A DNA stretch of 64,000 nt from Shewanella atlantica. Its GTDB lineage: Bacteria; Pseudomonadota; Gammaproteobacteria; Enterobacterales; Shewanellaceae. The translations under genes were made by a program, and so were the position numbers. Within the stretch, counting starts at the first letter, position 1, and the number at the start of each line of letters is the position of its first letter. The stretch spans positions 868,001 through 932,000 of the forward strand of contig NZ_RXNV01000001.1 in assembly GCF_003966265.1 (NCBI RefSeq), written 5' to 3'. Shown one piece after another: positions 1 through 9,912 of this stretch. The notes beneath the pieces were generated by a model, which was not told the origin of the DNA, made no database searches, and saw only the letters and a program-made list of their open reading frames with translations.

Positions 1-500
1 ACGACGGAACGGATCCCTTTACCATCGAGCAGCTCCAGATGCCCCATATGACCATGCTTCTCCCACAGCGCTTTTTGCGCCTCGAGATGGCCCATCTGTT
101 TAGGGTTTATCGCGGCAAACACACCGCCATTTTTAAGATCGCACTGAATATTATATTTATGGATCAATTCCTTGATAATGCGCGAGCCTTCAAATGCCAT
201 CTCGCCAAACAACTTTCCGTTCTCTTTGCCTACGGTTTTTTCAATCGAGTCGATATCACGACTGAAGCTATTCACTATCTGACCGCCGTTACGGCCCGAA
301 GCGCCCCAACCAATACGTGCGGCTTCGAGTACTGTGACACTAAAGCCGAGTTCTAACAGATGTATTGCCGTCGATAGCCCGGTATATCCGGCGCCTATGA
401 TGCAAATATCGGCCTCAACATTGTCTGCCAATTGAGAACGTTCAACTTTATCGTTTGCTGAAGCTGCATAATAGGATTCTGCGTGAGGTACACTGCTCAT
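1..500 (-). CDS. puuB: gamma-glutamylputrescine oxidase PuuB (partial, N-terminal part)
   Basis: The gene starts at an ATG at 498-500 and runs off the left edge, so about 166 residues are visible. The product is an FAD-dependent amine oxidase of the DAO family, which oxidises gamma-glutamylputrescine to the aldehyde with release of ammonia and peroxide. Near the N-terminus is SYYAASAN, then the Rossmann motif GAGYTGLSTA for ADP binding, then GWGASGRNGGQ; I remember nearly the same order in E. coli PuuB. It is the last visible gene of the minus-strand putrescine run, 171 bp after potI. A paralogue lies at 8605, but this copy is the closer match to E. coli PuuB. The C-terminal substrate domain is outside the window. 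Confidence 0.9.
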   Translation of the reverse strand, partial: MSSVPHAESYYAASANDKVERSQLADNVEADICIIGAGYTGLSTAIHLLELGFSVTVLEAARIGWGASGRNGGQIVNSFSRDIDSIEKTVGKENGKLFGEMAFEGSRIIKELIHKYNIQCDLKNGGVFAAINPKQMGHLEAQKALWEKHGHMGHLELLDGKGIRSV

Positions 501-671
501 TTCTCTGCCCTACCTTGTTATCTGTTTGGCCATATAGTCTGCCTCTATCTTCTTACCTGAGGCTTTGCTATTGAGACCAAGTTATATGGATAAGTGTGCC
601 GATCATTGACTGTTCATATGACGACACACTTCTTTTAAATCTTACTGAACCTTTCTCGCCTTCTTAACCAC

Positions 672-1499
672 TTACATCGCTGGCGGAAGGCTCTTCTTGT
701 CACTTCGACGAGCGAAGTACCAGGAGATAAATGCAATCAAGGAGACTGTTAAAATAATAAGTGTCGCCAAAGCATTAATCTTAGGTGAGACCCCCATACG
801 TACTGAGGAGAACACCACCATAGGTAACGTCGTCGCACCCGGTCCCGATGTAAAACTGGCGATAACCAAGTCATCCAACGAGAGGCTGAACGACAGTAAC
901 CAACCCGCCATCAATGAGGGAGATATCATAGGAACCGTGATATAGAAAAAGGTCTTAAACGGGGTTGCACCCAGATCTTGAGCCGCCTCCTCTATGGATT
1001 GATCCAGCTCCCGAAGGCGCGCCGATACCACCACGGCCACATAGGCGGCGCAGAACGTCGAATGCGCAAGCCATACCGTAAACATCCCCCGCTCGGCTGG
1101 CCAACCGAAGGTGTCGGCCATATGCACAAACAGTAACAGCAGTGACAAACCCGTGATCACCTCAGGCATAACCAGTGGCGCAGTGATCATGCTCGACAGT
1201 GTCATCTTTCCCCATGAGCGGGAGAAGCGCGTCATCACAAATGCTGCCATAGTCCCGAGTATCACAGCCATCGATGAGGCAAAAAATGCCACTCGTAAAC
1301 TGGTCCACACCGCATCTAATATCTGCTGATCACGAAACAGCTCGCCATACCATTTAGCGGAGAACCCGCCCCAGACCGTCACCAGTTTCGACTCGTTAAA
1401 TGAGTAGAAGATTAAGATAAACATAGGGACGTAGAGGAAGAACATTCCAGCCCAAAGCATTATGGTAGAAAAACTTAACTTATCCTTTAGGCTACTCAT
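672..1499 (-). CDS. potI: putrescine ABC transporter permease PotI
   Basis: This is a 275-residue inner-membrane permease with about six hydrophobic segments. The EAA loop that docks the ATPase is visible as EEAAQDLGATPFKTFF near residues 168-183. It should pair with PotH to form the channel of a PotFGHI-type putrescine importer. The ATG overlaps the potH stop by four bases (ATGA), which implies translational coupling. A GGAG lies 8-9 bases upstream of the start. Size and position as last transporter gene fit E. coli PotI. The family also transports spermidine (PotC), so the substrate is inferred from the neighbouring puu genes. Confidence 0.93.
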   Translation of the reverse strand: MSSLKDKLSFSTIMLWAGMFFLYVPMFILIFYSFNESKLVTVWGGFSAKWYGELFRDQQILDAVWTSLRVAFFASSMAVILGTMAAFVMTRFSRSWGKMTLSSMITAPLVMPEVITGLSLLLLFVHMADTFGWPAERGMFTVWLAHSTFCAAYVAVVVSARLRELDQSIEEAAQDLGATPFKTFFYITVPMISPSLMAGWLLSFSLSLDDLVIASFTSGPGATTLPMVVFSSVRMGVSPKINALATLIILTVSLIAFISWYFARRSDKKSLPPAM

Positions 1500-2401
1500 G
1501 CGTCTTTCTCCATACTTCTGGACTGATAACGGTGAAACAGGGTTATCGGAATAATCAACAGACCCAACATCACGATGGCGAGCGCAGATGCGACGGGCCA
1601 GTCTCGGTTATTGAAGAACTCCTGCCACAACACCTTACCTATCATCAGAGAGTCCGGACCACCGAGCAGTTCAGGAATAACAAACTCGCCAACCACAGGA
1701 ATAAAGACCAACATAGAACCGGCAATCACGCCCCCTTTAGACAGTGGAAGAGTGATCTTCCAAAAGGTATTCATGCTTCTGGAACCTAGATCCGATGCCG
1801 CCTCTAACAGGCTGCCATCGAGCTGAGAAAGCGTGGCATACAGGGGCAAGATCATAAACGGAAGATAGCTATAGATGATGCCGATATAGACCGCAAAGTT
1901 AGTGTTCAACATCTGAATAGGTTCGGAGATAACCCCAAGCCAGAGGAGTAGATTGTTGATCAAGCCGTTATTACTCAGTATTCCCATCCAGGCGTATACC
2001 CGAATAAGAAAAGAGGTCCAGGAGGGCAACATCACCAGCAGAATCAACAAGGTTTGCTGTTGTTTCGGCGCCCTGGCAATCGCATAAGCCATAGGGTAGC
2101 CAATCAAGAGGCAACCTAAGGTCGTTACACAGGCCATTTTCAATGAGCCCAGATAAGCATAGATATAGAGACTGTCATCGAAAATGAGCAGGTAATTACC
2201 TATGTTCAGCAGGATCTGCAGAGATTCATCGGCGTAATTGAACAGTGACTCATAGGGCGGAATGGAGATAGCGGCCGTAGAAAAACTAATTTTCAGAACG
2301 ATAGCGAATGGCAGTGCAAAGAAGAGTAATAACCAGAAATAGGGAACTCCTATCGTCCAGCATTGGCCTTTTGGCAATCTAAACTTTAATGGTTTTTTCA
2401 T
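1496..2401 (-). CDS. potH: putrescine ABC transporter permease PotH
   Basis: This is the partner permease, 301 residues from the ATG at 2399-2401. An upstream in-frame start at 2449 exists, but it overlaps the end of potG and lacks a ribosome site; the chosen ATG has AGGGGGG about seven bases before it. There are six hydrophobic segments, and an EAA-type loop (LEAASDLGSRSMNTFWKITL) sits around residues 200-219. It begins 11 bases after the potG stop and overlaps potI by four bases, so potG-potH-potI is one tight operon. Substrate assignment to putrescine rests on context. Confidence 0.93.
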   Translation of the reverse strand: MKKPLKFRLPKGQCWTIGVPYFWLLLFFALPFAIVLKISFSTAAISIPPYESLFNYADESLQILLNIGNYLLIFDDSLYIYAYLGSLKMACVTTLGCLLIGYPMAYAIARAPKQQQTLLILLVMLPSWTSFLIRVYAWMGILSNNGLINNLLLWLGVISEPIQMLNTNFAVYIGIIYSYLPFMILPLYATLSQLDGSLLEAASDLGSRSMNTFWKITLPLSKGGVIAGSMLVFIPVVGEFVIPELLGGPDSLMIGKVLWQEFFNNRDWPVASALAIVMLGLLIIPITLFHRYQSRSMEKDA

Positions 2402-2412
2402 GATATGCCCCC

Positions 2413-3549
2413 CTATGATCTGAGGACCACACCGCTGGTGGCCTCCCAACTGATGAAGACCTTATCTTTCCATGTGGGAGGATCGGAGCGTCTATCCCGG
2501 TTAGTCATCACAGACTGGATAACCTGATCGTTAGCGAGGCGAATATAATAGACAGAGATGCCGCCCAGATAGGCTATATCCTCAACCTCACCATGACACC
2601 AGTTATATTCATGTTGCGGCTGCTCACGACTGATGCGGGCTTTTTCGGGTCTCACGGCTAGCCAGACCTGCTTATCTTCCACGTTGGTCGATACACCGTG
2701 GCCAATATAGAATTTCTGCTCCAGCTTTGGGGACTCGATGATGGCGTGATCCGCTTCATCCTCAACGATCTCACCTTCGAACAAGTTCACCGAACCGATA
2801 AACTCGGCCACCATTCTTGATGACGGACTCTCATAGATATCCATCGGAGATCCGGTTTGGGCTATCCACCCCTCATTCATGATAGAGATGCGCTCGGCCA
2901 TGGTCATCGCCTCCTCTTGATCGTGGGTCACCATTACGCAGGTCACACCCACCTCTTCAAGAATATCGACCACCTCCAGCTGCATCTGAGTTCGCAGCTT
3001 CTTATCCAATGCCCCCATCGGCTCATCGAGCAGCAGTAACTTAGGACGCTTCGCCAGTGAACGGGCTAAGGCGACACGTTGACGTTGACCACCGGAGAGC
3101 TGAGCAGGCCTACGCTTGGCATACTGCTCCATATGTACCAACTTAAGCATCTCTTTAACGCGGGAGGCGATCTCATCCTTAGGCAATTTATCCTGCTTCA
3201 AACCAAATGCGATATTTTGTTCCACCGACATATGGGGAAACAGAGCATAGGATTGAAACATCATGTTGATAGGACGTTCATGGGGAGGCATATCGGTAAT
3301 ATCTTCACCATCGAGATAGATACGGCCCTCTGTGGGCTTTTCAAAGCCAGCCAACATGCGCAGCAGTGTCGACTTACCGGAGCCGGAACCGCCTAATAGC
3401 GCGAAAATTTCCCCTTGATTGATGTTTAGTGAAACATCATCGACGGCACGAACTTCATCGAATAACTTACTGACCCGCTCAATCTTCAGCAGGACTTTTG
3501 CTTGCGTCTTTGTTGTTGGTTTGTTGGTGACGCCCGAGGTACTAGCCAT
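2413..3549 (-). CDS. potG: putrescine ABC transporter ATP-binding protein PotG
   Basis: This is the ATPase subunit, 378 residues from the ATG at 3547-3549, which has GGAGAAG four bases upstream; the longer frame would begin at a TTG. In order it has a Walker A (GGSGSGKS), Q-loop (FQSYALFPHM), ABC signature (LSGGQRQR), Walker B (LLLLDEP) and switch His (VTHDQEEA), then a C-terminal TOBE-like regulatory domain from about residue 285 typical of spermidine/putrescine and maltose ATPases. It energises PotH/PotI. Length is almost that of E. coli PotG. It follows potF after a 101-bp spacer that contains a strong hairpin. Confidence 0.94.
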   Translation of the reverse strand: MASTSGVTNKPTTKTQAKVLLKIERVSKLFDEVRAVDDVSLNINQGEIFALLGGSGSGKSTLLRMLAGFEKPTEGRIYLDGEDITDMPPHERPINMMFQSYALFPHMSVEQNIAFGLKQDKLPKDEIASRVKEMLKLVHMEQYAKRRPAQLSGGQRQRVALARSLAKRPKLLLLDEPMGALDKKLRTQMQLEVVDILEEVGVTCVMVTHDQEEAMTMAERISIMNEGWIAQTGSPMDIYESPSSRMVAEFIGSVNLFEGEIVEDEADHAIIESPKLEQKFYIGHGVSTNVEDKQVWLAVRPEKARISREQPQHEYNWCHGEVEDIAYLGGISVYYIRLANDQVIQSVMTNRDRRSDPPTWKDKVFISWEATSGVVLRS

Positions 3550-3619
3550 ATAACTTCTCCACAAAAGGCACCTCTCTACAGGTACCTACGGCAATTTAAA
3601 CGTGTTGAAAGGTGAAACG

Positions 3620-3640
3620 GGGGCAAGCATGGCTTGCCCC
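3620..3640 (-). terminator. intercistronic hairpin between potF and potG
   Basis: A perfect 9-bp stem, GGGGCAAGC and GCTTGCCCC with a three-base loop, lies 11 bases after the potF stop. No T-run follows on the minus strand. In other binding-protein transporter operons such structures protect the upstream message and raise binding protein over membrane subunits, so I read it as an mRNA-stabilising or attenuating hairpin and not as a full terminator. Confidence 0.6.
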
Positions 3641-3650
3641 TCGGGGAGTG

Positions 3651-5082
<1,432 letters not shown>

Positions 5083-6432
5083 TCAGACGGTGAGTAACAG
5101 GAACTCTCGCTCCCACGAGCTGATAACGCGTTTATAGCTGGCAAGGTCGGCCTGCTTCACCGCGATATAACCCATGGTAAATGCTTCCCCCAAATACTCG
5201 CGACACGCCATGCTTTCAGACATAACGCCTAACGCTTCTTCTAATGTCAGGGGAAGACTTATGCTTTGGCGTGATTCATTGGCTCGCCCTTGAACGGGTG
5301 TCGAAGGTTTTACATCTTCAACCATACCGATATAGCCACATAACAGGCTCGCGGCTATCGACAGATAACTGTTCGAATCGGCACCGGCAATACGGTTTTC
5401 GACGCGCAGGTTCTGCGGTGAAGACTCTGGAATTCGCAGACCACAGGTGCGGTTCTCTTCACCCCACTCGAGATTAATCGGTGCAGATGTGCCAGGTAGG
5501 AAACGTCTGAAGGAGTTCACATTCGGGGCTAACAGAGGCAAGAGTTCTGGTATGAATTTCTGTAATCCACCGATATAACTGAAGAAAAGCGGGCTCTTAG
5601 TGCCATCTTTCATCGAGAAAATATTCAGCCCCGACTTAACATCTACAATACTCTGATGCAGGTGCATGGCACTGCCGGGCTCGTCTGCGACGGGCTTGGC
5701 CATAAAGGTGGCGCAGACACCATGCTTAAGTGCCGCTTCTTTGAGAGTGCGCTTAAATACGAAGACCTGATCCGCCATAGACAGAGCATCGCCATGGCTG
5801 AAGTTAATCTCCATCTGAGCAGTGCCCTCTTCATGGATAAGGGTATCGATATCCAATCCCTGTAATTCACACCAATCGTACATATCTTCAAACAGCGGAT
5901 CATACTCATTGGCCGCATCAATCGAGAAAGATTGTCTGCCCGACTCTTGACGACCCGAGCGTCCAACAGGTGGGATAAGAGGCTGATCAGGATCTTCATT
6001 ACGGCGAGTGAGGTAAAACTCCATCTCAGGTGCGACGACCGGCTTCCAGCCTTTATCATCATAGAGTTTCAGCACTTTCTTCAGCAGATTTCGAGGTGAC
6101 AACTCGATAGGATTCCCCATCTTATCGTAAGTATCATGGATGACCTGAGCGGTCGCCTCTATGGTCCAGGGCAGCTTAAATACTGCACTCTCATCGGGAA
6201 CACAGACAAAATCGATGTCTGCATTATCCAGCAGAGCATCATAGGGTTCATCTTCGACATAATCACCGGTCACCGTCTGCAATAGCACGCTTTCCGGCAT
6301 ACGCATCCCTTTCTCATCGATAAACTTGGCCACAGGGGCGATCTTACCCCTGGCAATCCCAGTCATATCGCTGATCACACATTCAACTTCGGTAATTTTT
6401 TGTTCGTTTAAATAAGCGGTTAACTTTTTCAT
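5083..6432 (-). CDS. puuA: gamma-glutamylputrescine synthetase PuuA
   Basis: This 449-residue protein belongs to the glutamine synthetase superfamily and ligates glutamate to putrescine with ATP in the first step of the Puu pathway. The beta-grasp N-terminal region carries VISDMTGIARGK. The catalytic domain shows the metal and glutamate ligands in EMEFYL, EEGTAQMEINF and the GSAMHLHQS loop, followed by NRTCGLRIP near residue 330. Length and motifs match PuuA better than a true GlnA, which has a conserved Tyr adenylylation loop. It starts five bases after the puuD stop, so puuD and puuA are cotranscribed. Substrate specificity is inferred from context. Confidence 0.92.
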   Translation of the reverse strand: MKKLTAYLNEQKITEVECVISDMTGIARGKIAPVAKFIDEKGMRMPESVLLQTVTGDYVEDEPYDALLDNADIDFVCVPDESAVFKLPWTIEATAQVIHDTYDKMGNPIELSPRNLLKKVLKLYDDKGWKPVVAPEMEFYLTRRNEDPDQPLIPPVGRSGRQESGRQSFSIDAANEYDPLFEDMYDWCELQGLDIDTLIHEEGTAQMEINFSHGDALSMADQVFVFKRTLKEAALKHGVCATFMAKPVADEPGSAMHLHQSIVDVKSGLNIFSMKDGTKSPLFFSYIGGLQKFIPELLPLLAPNVNSFRRFLPGTSAPINLEWGEENRTCGLRIPESSPQNLRVENRIAGADSNSYLSIAASLLCGYIGMVEDVKPSTPVQGRANESRQSISLPLTLEEALGVMSESMACREYLGEAFTMGYIAVKQADLASYKRVISSWEREFLLLTV

Positions 6433-6437
6433 TATTT

Positions 6438-7199
6438 TTATCTCACTCGGGTCTTTGCTCGACGCTCACAGGCATCACTAAACGCATTAAAAATGGAGGT
6501 GTAAAAAGGGTTATCGAGCACCTTCCATTCAGGGTGCCACTGCACGCCCAGAGCAAAGTTTTTTGCATCTTTAATAGAGAATGCCTCAACTAAACCGTCT
6601 GGTGCGTATGCTTCTGGCCGTAACCCGACTCCGAGACGATCTACGCCTTGAGTATGCACAGAGTTAACCTCTGCAGAGCTACGGCCCCATGCCTCGTGAA
6701 GCAGTCCTCCAGGTTCTATCTGTACCTCATGGGAGATCCCATATTGCACATCGACAGCCGCACTCTTATCTTCACGGTGTTCGATAAACCCGCCCACTTG
6801 ATGCAACTTCTGATGCAAAGTGCCGCCATACACGACGTTCATCTCCTGAAATCCACGGCAGATAGCCAGAACAGGAATACCGGCATCTATTGCCGCCTTT
6901 AACAGAGGCAGCGTCGTCGCGTCTCGTTTGGGATCATGGTGAGTGTCAGCTTCGCTTGCCTCACCTTGAAAGTGATGTGGTTCGATATTTGAAGGAGAGC
7001 CGGTAAAGAGAATGCCGTCTAAGCGAGGCAAAATAAGCTCACTAGGGCAATGACCCAGCGAAGGAATAACCAAGGGCCAGGCCTTAGTTGCATCAGCAAT
7101 AGCAAGAAGGTATTTCTCGCCCACAATATTAAAAGGATGTAAGCCTAACTTCTGATTGCACGCCGTCACCCCAATGACAGCAAGCCCTGCATCCGACAT
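6438..7199 (-). CDS. puuD: gamma-glutamyl-GABA hydrolase PuuD
   Basis: This is a class I glutamine-amidotransferase-like hydrolase of 253 residues that releases GABA and glutamate from gamma-glutamyl-GABA in the last step of the Puu route. The nucleophile elbow is LAICRGFQEMN, with the Cys at about residue 114. The His and Glu of the triad are in GVQWHPEW near residue 223. It is the first gene of the puuDA pair, as in E. coli. Just upstream on the same strand, 7210-7224 matches the E. coli PuuR site at only 11 of 15 positions and not in the conserved GAACA end, so it is weak evidence of control. Confidence 0.93.
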   Translation of the reverse strand: MSDAGLAVIGVTACNQKLGLHPFNIVGEKYLLAIADATKAWPLVIPSLGHCPSELILPRLDGILFTGSPSNIEPHHFQGEASEADTHHDPKRDATTLPLLKAAIDAGIPVLAICRGFQEMNVVYGGTLHQKLHQVGGFIEHREDKSAAVDVQYGISHEVQIEPGGLLHEAWGRSSAEVNSVHTQGVDRLGVGLRPEAYAPDGLVEAFSIKDAKNFALGVQWHPEWKVLDNPFYTSIFNAFSDACERRAKTRVR

Positions 7200-7853
7200 A
7201 AATCACCTATTTGGTTATATTTTTATAGTTTTTAATAAGAGTTTTTATATAAGTTTTTAATAAGAGTTTTTATATGAGTTCTTATTAGCGAACACCTCTT
7301 AACCCTCTGTTCACTTTTTCAAACACTACACTGAAAATTGAGCACAGGCAAGAGGAGATATGAATACAGTTCAAAATGACATCAACAACAAAATAACATC
7401 AATAAAATTCAACAAGATAGAGGCTCAAGCAAAATATAGGGATAAGAAGAATTTCAATTTATTCTTGACCAGCAGCGGGAAAGGCCTGAGTTCCACACCA
7501 TGACAGGCATCACAAAAAACGGTTGATATTGACCAATATTATTTACAACAGAGGTTCCTGAAGTAGATCAAAATGTCGATTTTCTCAGTGAAAAATGAGC
7601 AGCTTTTGAGTGGATTCAGCATAAAATACTAAAATGAGGTGAGTAAATTTAAAGCCTGTTCGGGAAACAGCACAATCTAAAAATAATCGTCGGGGAGAAT
7701 ATCAGGAAAATAGATAAGCACAGAGAGAAAACAGTGAAGTGACGACAGGGGATATTCCCATCTACCGCCACTATCAAATTAAGTTTCCAGCTTTAGGCCG
7801 AGCTGTATTTTATGCTTTACAAGACTGCTAAATATGAAGGCCGCTCAGGGCTG
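7200..7853. other. puuR-puuD spacer, AT-rich
   Basis: This 654-bp spacer is strongly AT-rich and holds no convincing ORF. The first 90 bases next to puuD contain the tandem repeat listed separately. A TGTTCAC at 7309-7315 resembles the end of a PuuR site on the minus strand, but the rest of the match is poor. I see no intrinsic terminator with a T-run for puuR. Confidence 0.4.
7228..7277. repeat. 25-bp tandem duplication upstream of puuD
   Basis: Two copies of a 25-base AT-rich unit starting AGTTTTTAATAAGAG occupy 7228-7252 and 7253-7277 and differ only in the last base. A shorter degenerate third copy (AGTTCTTATTAG) follows at 7278. They lie 29 bases upstream of puuD, in the position of a promoter, so they could be a UP-element-like or operator array. 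Confidence 0.75.
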
Positions 7854-8408
7854 TTAAAAGTTTGCCGGCGTGGTCGCACTAACGATACGGCAGTTTTCAT
7901 CGAACGGGTTTCTGAATCTATGGGGCGTCTCGCTGTTGAAGTAATAGCTGTCTCCGGCTTCGAGAATAAACACCTCTTCACCTACGGTAAGTTCAAACTT
8001 ACCTTCGATAACCATGGCAGCCTCTTCGCCTTCATGTTTGAGCATCTCTTCGCCTGTGTCGGAGCCTGGAGGATAGGTCTCGTTCATCACTGACATCGCC
8101 CGATTGGGGTAGTCTCTGCCCACCAGCTTATAATCTAAATTGCCATCACCGATATCGAGAAGTTCATCGCTGCGATACACCACCTTTTGCTCACTGCCAC
8201 CGCTATCTTCCATAGAAAAAAAGTCCACCAGCGACATAGGCAGTCCCGATAGCACTTTTTTCAAAGAGCTGACAGACGGGCTCACACTGTTCTTCTCAAT
8301 CATAGAGATAGTGCTATTGGTCACTCCGGCTCTTTTCGCAAGTTCGCGTTGCGAAAGGCCTTTTAGTTTACGGACAGCCTTCAGGCTAGCTCCAATATCC
8401 AAATGCAT
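7854..8408 (-). CDS. puuR: putrescine-responsive repressor PuuR (HTH-cupin)
   Basis: This is a 184-residue XRE-family regulator. Residues about 8-60 form the helix-turn-helix (GLSQRELAKRAGVTNSTIS), and residues about 110-180 form a cupin (HEGEEAAMVIEGKFEL, ETPHRFRN) that would sense the ligand. E. coli PuuR has the same layout and represses the puu genes until putrescine binds. The ATG lies only two bases after AGGAGAG; a TTG two codons later has better spacing, so the exact start is uncertain. It is divergent from the oxidase gene at 8605 and upstream of puuDA on the same strand. Confidence 0.9.
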   Translation of the reverse strand: MHLDIGASLKAVRKLKGLSQRELAKRAGVTNSTISMIEKNSVSPSVSSLKKVLSGLPMSLVDFFSMEDSGGSEQKVVYRSDELLDIGDGNLDYKLVGRDYPNRAMSVMNETYPPGSDTGEEMLKHEGEEAAMVIEGKFELTVGEEVFILEAGDSYYFNSETPHRFRNPFDENCRIVSATTPANF

Positions 8409-8439
8409 CTCTCCTGTTAACGTACAATATTGATTAAAG

Positions 8440-8454
8440 TGTTCAAATTATATT
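8440..8454 (-). promoter_or_regulatory. candidate PuuR operator (weaker)
   Basis: Read on the minus strand, this 15-mer ends in TTTGAACA and matches 11 of 15 positions of the E. coli PuuR site as I remember it (AAAATATAATGAACA). It lies about 30 bases upstream of puuR, which would allow autoregulation. Confidence 0.4.
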
Positions 8455-8487
8455 ACATAGTAATTTGTATCAAACAAAAAAGCATGT

Positions 8488-8502
8488 TAAATATAATCAA
8501 CA
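8488..8502 (+). promoter_or_regulatory. candidate PuuR operator
   Basis: The sequence TAAATATAATCAACA matches 13 of 15 positions of the E. coli PuuR consensus recalled from the literature. It sits in the middle of the 196-bp spacer between puuR and the divergent oxidase gene, where one bound repressor could control both. Confidence 0.6.
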
Positions 8503-8604
8503 CCCGTGAATTATATATGACTCAGACCAAAAGTATACCGTCTTAAGTCCCTTTAATTCTTAGGAATGAATACTCAATAACAACAATTATAATTTGGAGA
8601 GATG

Positions 8605-9912
8605 ATGCAAGCTAAAAGTCCAGTGCACAGTGACATGTATCCGTCATCATACTATTTAAACACGGCAAAAGAGCTCTATGAACATCCGCAACTCAGGGAG
8701 CGAATCGATGTCGACGTCTGTGTCGTAGGTGGTGGTTTCAGCGGTATTAACACGGCTATCGAACTGGCGCAGAAAGGTTTTAATGTTGCACTACTGGAAG
8801 CGAAGCGTATCGGCTGGGGGGCATCAGGCAGAAATGGCGGCGAGCTTATCCGTGGCATTGGTCATAATATTGAACAGTTCAAAAACGTCATTGGCGATGA
8901 AGGTGTCAGCGCCATTAACCAAATGGGCTTCGAGGCGGTGGATATCGTCAGACAACGTGTCGCCGAACATAACATCGACTGTAACCTTCGCATGGGCTAT
9001 TGCGATCTGGCCATGCGTCCACGGCATATGACCGAGTTAAAACAAGACTTTGAAGATCTTGTCTCTCAGGGGCGAGGTGAAGGCTTCACCCTGTTAGAGA
9101 AAAAGGATATGGGAAAGGTCATAGGCTCAAACCGTTATGAGGGGGCACTGGTCGATATGAATAGCGGTCACCTGCACCCGTTAAACTTAGCGTTGGGAGA
9201 GGCCCGCGTCGCCAGAGAGTTGGGCGTAAAGATGTTTGAATACAGCGCCGCGCAGAAGATCATCAAGGGTGATAAACCTAAAGTCATCACCGAGCATGGC
9301 GAGGTAAACTGTCAGTATCTGGTACTGGCGGGCAACGCCTACATCGGCCATAAGCTCGATGGCTATGTCGGCGGCAAGGTACTCCCGGCCGGCAGCTATC
9401 TGCTGGCCACCGAGCCCCTCACCGATGAACAGTGCAAAGATATCATCCCTCAGGATATGGCCTTTGCCGATATGCGTATCGATCTCGACTACTTCCACCT
9501 GTCGGAAGATAATCGCCTGCTATTCGGCGGCCTGTGTACCTACTCAGGCAAAGATCCCAAGGATATCGAGGCCGCATTGCGCCCTAACCTCGAGAAGGTC
9601 TTCCCGCAACTCAAGGGGGTCAAAATCGATTTCGAATGGGGAGGCATGATAGGCATAGGGGCTAACAGGCTGCCTCAAATCGGACGTCTGCCGGACTGCC
9701 CTAACATCATGTATGCCCAGGCCTATTCCGGCCATGGGGTAAACGCCACTCATATGGCAGCGAAACTTATCGCCGAAGCATTATCGGCTCAGGCAGGTCG
9801 TTTCGATATCTTCGATAAGATACAGCATATGACCTTCCCCGGAGGGCCAACATTCAGATCGCCCATGCTGGCAGCAGGGATGCTATATCATAGGTTTTTG
9901 GATATCTTTTGA
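8605..9912 (+). CDS. FAD-dependent oxidoreductase, second PuuB-like copy
   Basis: This is a 435-residue DAO-family flavoenzyme. It has the dinucleotide-binding motif VVGGGFSGINTA at about residue 38, GWGASGRNGGEL, the HPLNLALGEA region and a C-terminal AYSGHGVNATHMA near the flavin. Two ATGs are adjacent at 8602 and 8605; the second is five bases after GGAG and is preferred. It is a paralogue of the puuB copy at the left edge, transcribed away from puuR. It may oxidise another gamma-glutamyl-polyamine or fill the BauB role described for beta-alanine and polyamine use in Pseudomonas. Family is firm; substrate is inference. Confidence 0.85.
   Translation: MQAKSPVHSDMYPSSYYLNTAKELYEHPQLRERIDVDVCVVGGGFSGINTAIELAQKGFNVALLEAKRIGWGASGRNGGELIRGIGHNIEQFKNVIGDEGVSAINQMGFEAVDIVRQRVAEHNIDCNLRMGYCDLAMRPRHMTELKQDFEDLVSQGRGEGFTLLEKKDMGKVIGSNRYEGALVDMNSGHLHPLNLALGEARVARELGVKMFEYSAAQKIIKGDKPKVITEHGEVNCQYLVLAGNAYIGHKLDGYVGGKVLPAGSYLLATEPLTDEQCKDIIPQDMAFADMRIDLDYFHLSEDNRLLFGGLCTYSGKDPKDIEAALRPNLEKVFPQLKGVKIDFEWGGMIGIGANRLPQIGRLPDCPNIMYAQAYSGHGVNATHMAAKLIAEALSAQAGRFDIFDKIQHMTFPGGPTFRSPMLAAGMLYHRFLDIF

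Noticed and set aside
7200..7853. Possible small RNA or leader in the long puuR-puuD spacer
   Set aside because: Apart from the tandem repeat I found no stable hairpin with a T-run or promoter pair that would support an RNA gene.
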